From Anastatus disparis (lineage: Eukaryota; Arthropoda; Insecta; Hymenoptera; Eupelmidae): a stretch of 64,000 nucleotides of DNA. A program made the position numbers and the translations under genes. The notes beneath the pieces are model-generated. The model searched no databases. It was given only the letters and a program-made list of their open reading frames with translations, and was not told the origin of the DNA. Below are positions 38,501 to 44,753 of this stretch, in pieces (within the stretch, counting starts at the first letter, position 1; each line of letters opens with the position of its first letter). Location: NCBI GenBank assembly GCA_017163975.1, contig JAFFSR010000004.1, positions 9,424,001 through 9,488,000 of the forward strand. The letters are read 5' to 3'.

Positions 38501-41049
38501 GAGTTGTCTAAAGAAACCGATAGCGAAGGCGACTATCTTGTCACCTTGATCGAACTATTAGCCGATGCACATGGGCCATGTTTGCAGGAAATGGAATCAC
38601 GCTTGGCGCGTTGGGAAAGTAATGCACGTCATAACATCGGTGATTTTTTATACAATACTTTACTCAACGTTTTACCGCTTTATGATCAATATCTTGAAAA
38701 TTTATTACCTGTATTGGAAAAGTTTGAATATTCTTTGAGGACTTCTAAACACTTTGATCAACTTTGTAGAGATTTTGAAGCACAAAAACATTGTTACATA
38801 CCACTTACAAGTTTTTTATTAAAACCATTGCAACGTTTGCTGCATTACAACAGTATTATTGATAGTAAGTATAATACTTTTTGTCAAATATTTTTATAAT
38901 TCTTTCGGTATTTGCATTAATCGTTTTTGTAAATTGATATAAAAATTTAATTAGTTTAATACAGTTAAAACATCAAAATAACATTGAATCTGATCACATA
39001 AAATTAAAAATAAATGTTAAAATATGTGATTATTTCAAATGAAATATAGTAAATATTTGGTGAAGAGAAAATAAAATATTTGTATTACTCTTTTTTCCAG
39101 GATTATTAGATCATTATCCAAAAGATCACACAGACTTTGAAGACTGTTTGGCTGCAAGAGACAGATTAGGAGAAACTTTATTAGAAGGATTAAATGTTCT
39201 TAATCAAGCTGTAAGTTTTCATAAAGTAACATCTCTATTGATTAAAATAATTAAATAATTTTATATTTTTCTAAATCCAATTAATATTTTCTAGGAGAAC
39301 TTGGTCCAATTGTGTGAATTACAACGAGATATAAGTGGTTTTGATAATTTGGTTCAAGAAGGTCGTAGATTCATAAGACAAGGTTGCTTACAAAAATATA
39401 GTCGAAAAGGATTCCAACAAAGAATGTTTTTCTTGGTATGTAAAAAATAAAATAAAAATTTTATTGAATTAAAATAAAAAATTAAAATTGAATAATTATT
39501 TATATTTATTTTTTGTGTTTTTAGTTTTCTGACGTACTGCTTTATACATTCCGGTCACAGCAGCCAACGCAATGTTTTAAGGTCCATGGGCAATTACCTC
39601 TCAAGAACATGAAGATCCAAGAGAATGATAATAAAACTGGTAGCGATTATGCTTTTGTTATACATGGTCTTGGAAATCAGTAAGTATTTTCTTTAGGACA
39701 TGTATTTTTTTCAATTGTTCGAAATAATCAAATGAATTTTTTTATTTTTTAAGATCACTGACTGTTGCTGCTAACAATGAAGAACAGAAAGAACGATGGT
39801 TGGAAGATCTTAATATGGCTATTGCACAGACTGATTCGGTGGATGGAAAAATGCCGTACCTGAATTTAAAAACTTGTAGTAAGTAAAAAAATCATTTACT
39901 GATATATTTAAAATGCATAGATCATAGATTTATTCGTTTTCAAAACTTTATACCCTACTTATTACAATAAAATTAAATGAAATAACTTTAATGAAAATAA
40001 AAATACAATTAATAGTCTTAGGTTCAGTCGATGAAGTTGGAGATGGTGCTGGAACTGAAGGTGATCGTTCAAGCTGCGGTGGTGCTAAGGCATCCCAACG
40101 TAGCAATACAACAGTCCATGTGTGTTGGCATCGTCACACGAGTATTAGTTACAGCGATCAATTGCGTGCTTTCCAGGTATACATGAAATAAATTTTATAA
40201 TGTGAATTTCTTTTAAATTTGTTATAAAAATATAAAACAAAAACAATCTCAAGGGAAAGAAAGGCCTTCAGAAAAACACAAATTGCTTCTTTTAACTAAT
40301 CATAATTTATTGTTGCTATTGTTATAAAAATCTAAAATTTTTTATTGTTAAAAGTCAAGTTTTTCAAATATTTTCAAGAAAAAATTTCACATTTATAAAT
40401 ATTGAAAATAAAAGTTACTTTAACATTTTTTAAAATACAGAATTTAAGTATTCAACATTTAATGTAAATTTTTTTATTCACTTTTTTTCAGAATCAACTC
40501 AGTGGATTTTTACTACGTAAATTTAAGAATAGTAATGGTTGGCAAAAGCTTTGGGTTGTATTTACAAATTTTTGTTTGTTCTTCTACAAATCACATCAGG
40601 ACGATTTTCCATTAGCAAGTCTGCCATTACTTGGCTATACCGTATCTCAGCCAGCTGATAAAGATGCTATCAACAAAGACTTTGTATTCAAGCTGCAATT
40701 TAAGAATCACGTCTATTTCTTCAGAGCAGAAAGTGATTATACGTTTGGAAGGTAAAGTATTACTAAATTTAGTTTTTAGTTGCATACGAGTAATGTGATC
40801 ACTTACAGAGCCAATCGTGAGCCAAAAATGAAAATAAATAAGTTATAATACAATTATATCGCTTAAATAAAATTAAAATATTTTAATTTTAAGTTTGTTT
40901 TGAATTTTTTTCACTATTATTCAAGAATGCATAATTTTTTTAAATAATATATTTTAATCATTTTCTTTTTCAGGTGGATGGAAGTCATAAAGAGTGCTAC
41001 ACAACAAAGTCACGTAACATCTAGCTACAGCCTGAAAGAAGAGTATTAA
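2077..41049 (+). CDS. Cdep: FARP/Cdep: FERM, RhoGEF and PH domain protein, 5' partial (full GEF isoform)
   Basis: Spliced CDS with its 5' exons outside the window: 2077-2200, 2761-2848, 2939-3094, 3174-3334, 3590-3664, 5550-5692, 25647-25921, 38489-38864, 39101-39210, 39295-39435, 39525-39679, 39754-39878, 40022-40176, 40492-40751, 40974-41049. All junctions are GT/AG and the phases chain without a break, giving 805 visible codons plus TAA. Order of domains: end of FERM, FERM-adjacent region, Ser/Gly linker, DH (RhoGEF), PH1, linker, PH2. Known FARP proteins are membrane-associated Rac/Rho-family exchange factors acting at the cortex, in neurites and in epithelia. The match rests on recognisable FARP motifs: [15 protein letters not shown] after the FERM F3 lobe, TERTYKKDL at the DH start and [11 protein letters not shown] in the DH core. 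The 12.6-kb intron inside the DH domain carries a nested gene and transposons. Confidence 0.93.
2761..2848 (+). CDS. Cdep: Cdep exon: FERM F2/F3 junction
   Basis: Encodes [20 protein letters not shown] followed by YGMKMHPAK. This is the classic FERM signature in which the F2 helix (Q-x-P-A-E-A) runs into the F3 lobe (A-R-R-x-E-x-Y-G). Acceptor TTAG|GGG, donor AAG|GTAATT. Confidence 0.92.
2939..3094 (+). CDS. Cdep: Cdep exon: FERM F3 (PH-like) lobe
   Basis: Encodes 52 codons in phase 0, including [20 protein letters not shown] and [18 protein letters not shown]. This is the strand core of the FERM F3 phosphoinositide- and peptide-binding lobe. The ACAG|GATCAT acceptor and TAT|GTAAGT donor are both standard. 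Confidence 0.93.
3174..3334 (+). CDS. Cdep: Cdep exon: FERM F3 end and start of FERM-adjacent domain
   Basis: Encodes [20 protein letters not shown], then [13 protein letters not shown], which ends the F3 lobe, and then a basic [20 protein letters not shown]. The last part begins the FERM-adjacent (FA) segment, a known phosphoregulated piece in FERM-FA proteins. The donor leaves AG, which joins the next exon's G to make Arg. Confidence 0.93.
3590..3664 (+). CDS. Cdep: Cdep exon: FERM-adjacent domain
   Basis: Encodes [20 protein letters not shown], then QTFQR. The Y-S-G-K/R-T-Q-K-Q motif is characteristic of FARP FA domains. Phase 2 on both sides. The donor at 3664 can join the linker exon at 5550 or, possibly, a short ending at 4635. 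Confidence 0.92.
4635..4689 (+). CDS. possible alternative short terminal exon of Cdep
   Basis: This GC-rich island sits in AT-rich intron DNA. After an ACAG acceptor the reading frame set by the donor at 3664 gives [18 protein letters not shown] and then TGA. The phase fits exactly (219 codons from 2077) and no donor GT is visible in the segment, so if used it would be terminal. Against it, the peptide is short, has no domain I recognise and the upstream polypyrimidine tract is weak. It may simply be a chance GC-rich patch. Confidence 0.3.
5550..5692 (+). CDS. Cdep: Cdep exon: Ser/Gly-rich linker, shared donor
   Basis: Follows a clear pyrimidine-rich acceptor (CTTGCTCGCAG). Encodes [15 protein letters not shown] followed by a Gly/Ser-rich stretch ending LPLGDPG. 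GC content is far above the surrounding introns. The donor CCTG|GTATGT is phase 1. It is the branch point for three downstream acceptors at 6383, 18418 and 25647, each of which continues in an open frame. Confidence 0.88.
6383..14799 (+). CDS. Cdep: giant alternative terminal exon of Cdep (2,804-residue disordered tail)
   Basis: Single exon of 8,417 bases opened by TTTTTAG|CA and closed by TAA at 14797. The frame joins the phase-1 donor at 5692 as Ala. Upstream of 6383 the open frame runs back to 6286 through AT-rich sequence that looks like intron, so the ATG there is probably not used. By tail residue: Ser/Pro-rich start; Arg/Glu-rich repeats such as [16 protein letters not shown] (about 450-750); Lys/Pro/Ser region with PxxP-like KPPIPEKP; 15 K-x-S-P repeats (about 1470-1530); a Glu/Lys charged helix-like stretch [15 protein letters not shown]; acidic Ser/Asp/Glu region; basic [14 protein letters not shown] near the C-terminus. 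No folded domain is recognised. It replaces the DH-PH-PH half, so this isoform should be a FERM scaffold without GEF activity. Its size is unusual for FARP proteins. Linkage to the FERM exons rests on phase and position, not on transcript data. Confidence 0.85.
10789..10968 (+). repeat. 12-bp coding tandem repeat, 15 K-x-S-P units
   Basis: Fifteen consecutive 12-base units inside the giant exon encode ten KVSP, then [16 protein letters not shown] and KASP. Synonymous third positions vary (GTA/GTT, TCA/TCT/TCC/TCG). This argues for an older array kept at protein level rather than a very recent slippage. K-S-P-like repeats in neurofilament and microtubule-associated proteins are targets of proline-directed kinases; that role here is inference. 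Confidence 0.9.
14800..18417 (+). other. 3' UTR of the giant-exon isoform grading into intron
   Basis: No further coding exon is convincing. The part up to about 16500 is less AT-rich than typical intron here and could be 3' UTR of the transcript ending at 14799. A 66-bp direct duplication lies at 17322-17450. The remainder is intron for isoforms that skip the giant exon. Confidence 0.5.
17322..17450. repeat. two-copy tandem repeat, about 65 bp unit
   Basis: Copy 1 (17322-17387) and copy 2 (17388-17450) both start CGTGGCACATT and end GTAAATCTTTT, with a few substitutions and small indels. No function is suggested. Confidence 0.85.
18418..18593 (+). CDS. Cdep: short alternative terminal exon of Cdep (58-residue tail)
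   Basis: After acceptor TTGACAG the frame set by the phase-1 donor at 5692 reads [19 protein letters not shown], continues through [16 protein letters not shown] and ends PVYYPR-TGA. GC content is well above the flanks and third positions look coding. Tyr, Asn and Arg are enriched. No domain is recognised. It would give a FERM-FA protein lacking both the DH-PH half and the giant tail. Alternatively it could belong to a different upstream donor, but the fit with 5692 is exact. Confidence 0.65.
19287..19810. mobile_element. TA-flanked MITE with CCCTGGTAGAAAAT termini
   Basis: Begins CCCTGGTAGAAAATTAAAC and ends with ATTTTCTACCAGGG, with TA directly outside both ends. This fits a Tc1/mariner-type TA duplication. 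Subterminal TCTGCCCAGAA motifs recur in both orientations. There is no transposase frame, so the copy is non-autonomous. A second element with the same termini lies at 29927-30824. Confidence 0.75.
19848..20244. mobile_element. TTAA-flanked palindromic MITE
   Basis: The whole 397-bp element is a long inverted repeat (arms near 190 bp) beginning GGGGTGTCCTCATACCGGCA and ending in the matching complement ending TCCCC. TTAA lies at 19844-19847 and 20245-20248. TTAA duplication is typical of piggyBac-type transposition. No coding capacity. Confidence 0.8.
25647..25921 (+). CDS. Cdep: Cdep exon: linker and start of DH (RhoGEF) domain
   Basis: Acceptor TTTTTACAG|AAGATT. A polar linker ([20 protein letters not shown]) is followed by [20 protein letters not shown] and [10 protein letters not shown]. 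The latter is the CR1 helix opening the Dbl-homology domain of FARP proteins. Entry is phase 1, which fits the donor at 5692; exit is phase 0 at GTATGT and fits 38489. Confidence 0.93.
26332..26397. repeat. (TA)n microsatellite
   Basis: About 33 TA units, preceded by a short GT run at 26321-26332. Confidence 0.95.
26733..26800 (-). mobile_element. SINE 3'-end fragment
   Basis: Shares the order GAAG-loop-CTTC, CCGGCCAGT, GACTGCCAC with the 3' end of the SINE at 33228-34148, in the same orientation. Only this end is recognisable, so it is a truncated copy. Confidence 0.45.
26832..26890. repeat. remnant of a CCCTACT-type MITE
   Basis: Starts CCCTACTGAAAAAAATGACA and forms a hairpin around ATGAGATCTCACGTGAGTTC. 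The terminus and the subterminal hairpin layout resemble the intact element at 32058-32428. A matching right end is not seen. Confidence 0.45.
28188..29272 (-). pseudogene. MATH-BTB (SPOP/TDPOZ-like) gene, intronless, two frameshifts
   Basis: Lies antisense in the Cdep intron. The segment 29272-28718 begins ATG and encodes a MATH/TRAF-like domain ([39 protein letters not shown]), then FSDI and an early stop. The BTB start [16 protein letters not shown] follows in a second frame (about 28730-28690). The rest of BTB plus a BACK-like region ([30 protein letters not shown]) continues in a third frame to 28188. The breaks fall just after FSD and at a run of ten A. SPOP-family proteins are substrate adaptors for Cullin-3 ubiquitin ligases: MATH binds substrate and BTB binds Cul3. 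As read, no single frame gives both. It is either a decayed copy or carries assembly errors at the homopolymer. The lack of introns may mean a retrocopy. Confidence 0.8.
29277..29478. repeat. ACAAATTTTTGTG-rich repeat, copy 1
   Basis: Starts ACACAGTAAAAAATTTTGTG and is made of short A/T-rich palindromes containing ACAAA and TTTGT. The same terminus in reverse closes the copy at 34412-34607. It abuts the start of the broken MATH-BTB gene. Confidence 0.6.
29584..31124. mobile_element. foldback element (CTCCGGATCACGG family), nested insertion
   Basis: Arms of about 300 bp face each other: 29584-29900 starts AGACCTCCGGATCACGGATT, and 30830-31124 ends TGATCCGGAGGTCT. Internal landmarks such as AGTAACTTTTTTAGTGATTT are shared with the copies at 33463 and 56198. 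The outer CTAGGAG terminus of the other copies is absent here, so the ends may be rearranged. A CCCTGGTAG element (29927-30824) occupies the centre. No transposase. Confidence 0.75.
29927..30824. mobile_element. CCCTGGTAGAAAAT element nested in the foldback
   Basis: Begins CCCTGGTAGAAAATGAAAC and ends TTTCTACCAGGG, the same termini as 19287-19810, but the interior differs (TTTATGGCCAT motifs). A clean TA duplication is not evident. No coding capacity. Confidence 0.6.
31127..31373. mobile_element. truncated element ending CTCTCCTAG
   Basis: Inverted arms share TAGACGCTTAT and TTTCGTCC. The right end is ATACTCTCCTAG followed by TAA, the terminus of the CTAGGAG family. The left end is merged with the neighbouring foldback, so the boundary is uncertain. 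Confidence 0.4.
31404..31480 (-). mobile_element. possible SINE 3'-end fragment
   Basis: GAAGCTATGCTTCTTACGCG resembles the stem-loop and following bases of the SINE end at 33228. Divergent and short. Confidence 0.3.
31588..32048. mobile_element. TTAA-flanked MITE, GGTGGTTCATGCG termini
   Basis: TTAA at 31584-31587 and 32049-32052 flank termini GGTGGTTCATGCG and CGCATGAACCACC. The interior has no transposase frame. The right flank is followed within 10 bases by another MITE. Confidence 0.75.
32058..32428. mobile_element. TA-flanked palindromic MITE, CCCTACTAAAAAA termini
   Basis: 371 bp, almost perfectly palindromic (arms about 180 bp). Ends CCCTACTAAAAAATCTCAGG and complement, flanked by TA at 32056-32057 and 32429-32430. 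The subterminal AGGTGAGAAATCACCTGA is itself a hairpin. Fits a Tc1/mariner-derived MITE. Confidence 0.85.
32489..32516. repeat. (TA)n microsatellite
   Basis: About 14 TA units shortly after the palindromic MITE. Confidence 0.9.
33228..34148 (-). mobile_element. tRNA-Thr-derived SINE, split by a foldback element
   Basis: On the minus strand, the 5' end (34148-34131) plus 33459-33400 reads like a tRNA. There is an A-box-like region around GGTTAGTGGCTTAGTCGATA, an anticodon loop TTCGTAA (anticodon CGT, Thr) and a B box GAGTTCGAATC. A tRNA-unrelated body then runs to 33228 and ends with the GAAGC stem-loop. The head is interrupted by the element at 33463-34127, which has TAA on both sides. A second, degraded copy lies near 51245-51760 and shares GAACAAAGCACATGTAACG. 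Confidence 0.65.
33463..34127. mobile_element. foldback MITE, CTAGGAG termini, TAA duplication
   Basis: Nearly perfect palindrome of 665 bp with arms over 300 bp. Begins CTAGGAGAGTGTCACACCTC and ends with its complement. TAA at 33460-33462 and 34128-34130 is a 3-bp target duplication. A TWA duplication is typical of PIF/Harbinger elements, though these terminal bases are not ones I can assign. No transposase. Confidence 0.85.
34412..34607. repeat. ACAAATTTTTGTG-rich repeat, copy 2
   Basis: Same kind of ACAAATTT/AAATTTGT palindromes as 29277-29478. It ends TTTTTTTCCACTGTGT, the reverse complement of the other copy's start. Confidence 0.6.
35448..35543. repeat. GC-rich hairpin H1 with GAGCGTAGCGAGG loop
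   Basis: Arms GGATGCATATTGATCAT and ATGATCAATATGCATCC are perfectly complementary. The loop holds GGGGCCGAGCGTAGCGAGGC. The outer flank AATAGTACATT matches that of the hairpin element at 48215-48435. Confidence 0.8.
35553..35640. repeat. GC-rich hairpin H2
   Basis: TACTATTTTTTTGTCCCGAG at the left pairs with CGGCCTAGGGCAAAAATAGT at the right. An inner GCAAAATGGTCATTTTGC palindrome sits in the loop. Confidence 0.75.
35610..36466. repeat. diverged GC-rich inverted repeat flanking a small ORF
   Basis: Left arm 35610-35780 and right arm 36326-36466 share, in opposite orientation and the same order, TTTTGCGGCCT, ATCCCGAGTAGAAAT, TTAGGGC, GTAATGGGGCG and AAGGCTGCC. Similarity is patchy. The arms bracket the 104-codon ORF at 35916-36230 and resemble termini of a mobile or foreign unit. 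Confidence 0.6.
35916..36230 (+). CDS. 104-residue ORF of unknown function between inverted repeats
   Basis: Starts ATG and stops TAA. The composition is balanced for AT-rich DNA, with mixed hydrophobic and charged residues ([40 protein letters not shown]) rather than low-complexity translation. No family is recognised and there is no signal peptide or membrane segment. It lies within a Cdep intron, on the same strand, between GC-rich inverted repeats. It could be a cargo gene of a non-autonomous element, a fragment of a foreign gene or a chance ORF. Confidence 0.4.
   Translation: MKMLCDLKVIKNVTSNYRIYNGKILSISLICDSKLKYPVIVPTDYLKLINDGQLYVKYMESPFEMDYIQCLEDFIKNKKFYSLFSKYSAIKDYQLTIIYENTTR
36456..36537. 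repeat. GC-rich hairpin H3
   Basis: AAACGTATCATTCTTG pairs with CAAGAATGATACGTTT across a loop with its own CGAGTGCATGC/GCTGCACG pairing; AAGGCCGC and GGCC extend the stem outward. Confidence 0.75.
36690..37030. repeat. A-rich tandem repeat, about 150-bp unit
   Basis: Units around 36752-36890 and 36910-37030 share CGATTATAA, ACTAA-AATTGTTAAAA, ATTAAAATTAAAC, AAAGCTAAACTAT and AAAATATTTAAAAAA in the same order. A partial earlier unit starts near 36690. The plus strand is strongly A-biased. Confidence 0.65.
37755..37853. repeat. GC-rich hairpin H4 with CTCGCTTCGCTTCGC loop
   Basis: AGTAAAGTCTATTTCTCCCT pairs imperfectly with CGGGAGAAATATGCGACTTT further right. The loop CCCCTCGCTTCGCTTCGCTA is the complement of the AGCGAAGCGAGG motif type seen in H1. 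Confidence 0.75.
38489..38864 (+). CDS. Cdep: Cdep exon: DH (RhoGEF) domain core
   Basis: Phase-0 entry at TTACAG|TGG. Encodes [11 protein letters not shown] and a helical core with [20 protein letters not shown] and the conserved CR3-type [16 protein letters not shown]. This is the main catalytic surface for Rho-family GTPases. Donor A|GTAAGT, phase 1. Confidence 0.95.
39101..39210 (+). CDS. Cdep: Cdep exon: end of DH domain
   Basis: Encodes [20 protein letters not shown] followed by a helical [15 protein letters not shown], the last DH helix that leads into PH1. Confidence 0.95.
39295..39435 (+). CDS. Cdep: Cdep exon: DH-PH junction and start of PH1
   Basis: [20 protein letters not shown] is followed by REG-type [19 protein letters not shown] and QRMFFL, the first strands of the PH domain that typically follows a DH domain. 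Confidence 0.95.
39525..39679 (+). CDS. Cdep: Cdep exon: PH1 middle
   Basis: [20 protein letters not shown] and [10 protein letters not shown] continue the PH1 strands. The donor splits the Gln codon in phase 2. Confidence 0.94.
39754..39878 (+). CDS. Cdep: Cdep exon: PH1 C-terminal helix
   Basis: [20 protein letters not shown] is the final strand and the conserved Trp-containing helix of a PH domain. The exon then enters a linker ([13 protein letters not shown]). Confidence 0.94.
40022..40176 (+). CDS. Cdep: Cdep exon: PH1-PH2 linker
   Basis: Gly/Ser-rich linker ([18 protein letters not shown]) followed by [20 protein letters not shown]. The last part is a conserved inter-PH segment of FARP proteins. 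Confidence 0.93.
40492..40751 (+). CDS. Cdep: Cdep exon: PH2
   Basis: [40 protein letters not shown] and [19 protein letters not shown] form the second PH domain's strands. PH2 in FARP family members takes part in membrane binding and autoinhibition. Confidence 0.95.
40974..41049 (+). CDS. Cdep: Cdep last exon
   Basis: Encodes [20 protein letters not shown], then LKEEY and TAA. The Trp-containing PH2 helix ends just before the stop, so the protein has only a short C-terminal tail. Confidence 0.94.
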
Positions 41050-42720
41050 AAATAGTATAACGTTCAAGATAAAAAAAAATAAAAACCAAAATTGTTAAGA
41101 ATGGAAAGATTCGTTGTCTTACCTGAATCTCTCTATACATGCAATAATTGTAATGAAATTGCGCTTTATGCAGAGGAACTTCGGTGAATTCGTTTAAGGT
41201 TCACAATGTTTTTCTCTCGAAAGCATATAGATTTCTTTTTTTTGCGATTCAACATTTATTTGTTTATTATTATTGTTTTAATAATGTTTAAAAATATTAT
41301 AATCGTTCGGGAATACGATGATATTTTAGGATAGTATAATAATTTTTAATATTAATGAGAAAAAAAAATGAAAATTACAAAAAGCATTTTTGATGGTCTT
41401 AGAAATCGTTTATAAAGTAAGTAAAAGTACGAAATTTTGCATTGTTAACCTTCGAAATTCTAAAAAAAAAAACGTTTTCCTATTCTATTATTTTAAAATA
41501 TATTAAATAGTCTAGAGAGTATATACATATATACTATTTTGTTATTTAAACGAAAAAGTAAAAAGTCGTATCATGTTTTCTCTTTTTTTTTGAGAATATT
41601 TTAGTTCTTTATACTATTGCTGTTGAGTTCTATTCTAAGCGGAATGTGATTTTTTTAACAATATCCATTTTTTTATAAATTTATCGATTTTTGAAATATT
41701 TACAAAACTAAAACTGCTTTTTGAATCTTTGTGTTCACAGTCAATTTAAAATCTAAAAAAGTACAAATCTTATATTTATATATTTTAAAAAATATTAAAA
41801 CATAGCAGCAACAATAAATTCTTCTTTTTTGAATTAAAAATTTTACGAACATACTTTAATATTGCATTCATGTCAAATGTTGTTTTTTCAAAATTCAAAA
41901 AATATTCTATCGCTAAATGCCGGGTAAAAGTTGACGTCAAGAATATAAAAGCTCTGTGCTCAAAACTTTAAAAAAAAAGAAAAAGAAAAATGCATCACGC
42001 TGACAAAGCATTGCTGTTGTTATTCATCTTTCAGTCACCATTGGTGCACAATTATATTTAAAGCGTCACTATATGTATGCGCGTTAAATCAATACCTTCA
42101 AGTGCGATAAATCTACATAAAAAAAAAAGAAAACTCAAACGCGTAAAGTTTATTCGCACTGCAGTTATCGACGTAAGAATTTTTAAAAAATGCGAAAGAA
42201 TTAATTGTATATAGAACGTATTGTTTTTTTTAGTAATTTTTTTTCTTTGTCCAAAAGTTTAGACCTTGCATTTTTTGTAAATATCTTTACAAAAAAAGCG
42301 CCTTACGATTATTTATTGTATGAATATTGTTTATTTAATGCAATCATTTGTCAGTATTACTTCAATACTGGTCTGAAAGTTAATTCGAACCCATAGTGAT
42401 TAATTTATGTTTAAAAAAAGTCAAATTTTAATTTTTTTTTTGTCAAAATATAGTGCGGTATAGTATACACATCTCAGCTTATTATTATATTTTATTAATT
42501 TGGTGCTGATTTATAATGTTTTTTTTGCTCCGGATACTTTGTTTTTAAGTCTTATCATAAGATTTTAATTATTTTTTTTTCTTAGCGGTTTTATTTTATC
42601 CTCTTTTAAAAAAACGATGGCCGGATGTTGTGAAACATTTTATACTAAGAACGTGATTGGTGCATTGAATAGAATCTTATGATTGGCGAAAAACGAGATT
42701 TGATTTACTATAATATGCTT
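41050..42720 (+). other. probable Cdep 3' UTR and downstream flank
   Basis: AT-rich non-coding sequence after the stop with several AATAAA-like hexamers (for example near 41078). The cleavage site cannot be fixed from sequence alone. Confidence 0.45.
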
Positions 42721-43539
42721 AAATAAAATCATCGATTTAGAATTTAATAATAAAAATCATTGATAAAATAATTAAATTATAATTATTGAGTTATAGTTTG
42801 ATTTTTTAAATAAAATTATTAATATAAACATCGCTAACTTCCGCTTACAAATATTCCTTTTGTGTGAAGATGTTGAGAGTGCGAAGTACCGCTCTATATT
42901 CATTTGTTATTTTATATTTAAAATTAGAACATGGTAACAATTCTAAGTCATTTACTTCTGAATTGTCTTTTTTAAAATTGTACTATAAAATAGTATATTA
43001 AGCAATAAATTTAGAAAATATAGATGTTATGAACTTTTTAGCTTATAACAATATCATAAAATATTTATCCATGAGCCTGGCAAATAATTTTGTAAATTTA
43101 AAATAAGATTTTAAAATATTTTGGAATATTTTAAAATAAATAATAAAAAAACCGATAAGTAATACAATTTCGATAATATAATTTAGTATATAAAATATTT
43201 CTAGATTGACGGCTTAAAAATTTTTTTTCAAAAATATAGTATAATACTTGCCTAAAATGTACTATTTTAAAAGTTTATTTATTTAATTTCAAAATTCAAA
43301 TTGAATCACGCTTAGAATAAACAGTTCTTCTGCAAAATAAAATTAAAAATCTTTTGTTTGAAAGAATAATATAATTACTATAATTAAGAAAATATGAATT
43401 AGAATTTTTATTTTTATTTGTATTTTAAAAATAGGAACGATATACATACCGTTTAGAATAGATTTGAATTATTTTATTTTTTATATATTTTATGGATTTC
43501 ATATTGTTGAAAATATTGATTTTTAAATAACTTTATTCA

Positions 43540-43740
43540 TTAGTTATTGAGAATTTAGGATTCCAATATTATATATTAAAATTTTTCTGGTACCAGAAAT
43601 TAAAAACTCATAAATGCTAATGAATAAATTTATTTAAAAGTTTATACCATCTAATGTATTTCTTTTCCTGAAATTTTGCACTAAAAAGTGGAGATAGTTA
43701 ATATTTATGAGTGTAAGCGTAGTGTCCATTTTATGTCTCT
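43540..43740. mobile_element. partial copy of the TTAA MITE at 51288-51661
   Basis: The segment GATAGTTAATATTTATGAGT followed by GTAGTGTCCATTTTATGTCT matches the right half of the element at 51288-51661. TTAA follows directly at 43741. The left end is missing or too diverged to place. Confidence 0.6.
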
Positions 43741-44231
43741 TTAAAATGTCAAATTTTAAGTGATGATAAAACTGGAAAAGTCGTTTTTATAAACCACGTT
43801 ACATTGTATTAAAAACACATGTTTTTAATCTTGGACGATTTTACATGACTATGTCCAGAGATCGATCTTGGAATTCTCTTAAGATATATCTTGAAAATCA
43901 AATGTATAAAAAGCTATATATTTGTAAAATAACTTTTGACTTTGTATATTAAATTTTGAAAGATTTAAGAAATGTCTAAAAAATAATTTTAAAGTTTACT
44001 ATTTCTTCAATTTTTTAAAATAATAATAAGAAAATGAATAAAGTGATAATATATCTTTTAAATGGGATTTATTTTTCTCGAAGTTTTCTGTGTCTATAAA
44101 TTCATTGATGCCGCGTAAACTGCTCTGATACATTAGTGTATAACATCAATTTCTTTACTGATGCAGATATCAGTAGATATGAAATTATTATTATTTAATA
44201 ATGAATAGAAAATAATAACACTACATTAACA

Positions 44232-44300
44232 GTCAATCATTAAAAATCTATATACATTTAGATTAGATATAGGGCGCGCTTGCGCGCATGGATTTTCTAG
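44232..44300 (+). mobile_element. possible Helitron 3' terminus
   Basis: A GC hairpin GCGCGCTTGCGCGC stands in AT-rich DNA, ten bases before CTAG, and CTAG is followed by T. Known Helitron ends have this layout (short hairpin near the end, CTRR, insertion before T). No Rep/helicase frame and no confirmed 5' end are visible. Confidence 0.4.
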
Positions 44301-44686
44301 TAAATATAAATAATCATACTAATACAATCAACAAAACAACAAATCAAAGACTGCAAAAAAAAAAAAAACAAATAACGTATAGGTATCTGAACATGCAATT
44401 TAATTATTATAAAATGTAAGCGATAATAAAGTAAGTTTTAATAAAGTACAAGTTATTTATACATGAAACAAAATCAAATATATTGTAACACGAAACGATT
44501 CTTTTTACACGTCGTTTATGTTTCAATAATAAAAAAAATTTAATTGAAAATCAAATATATTTGTGCGATGAAGATTAAATGAAGAAAAAAATTTTTCAAC
44601 CCATAATCACGAGAGTTGTAAGCTATTTTTCGAATTATTAAACAATTTTTGTATGAAATATACATTGTCAAACAATTTTTGTATGA

Positions 44687-44694
<8 letters not shown>

Positions 44695-44749
<55 letters not shown>
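44695..44749. repeat. (TA)n microsatellite
   Basis: About 27 TA units, preceded by a two-copy AACAATTTTTGTATGAAA repeat. Confidence 0.95.
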
Positions 44750-44753
<4 letters not shown>

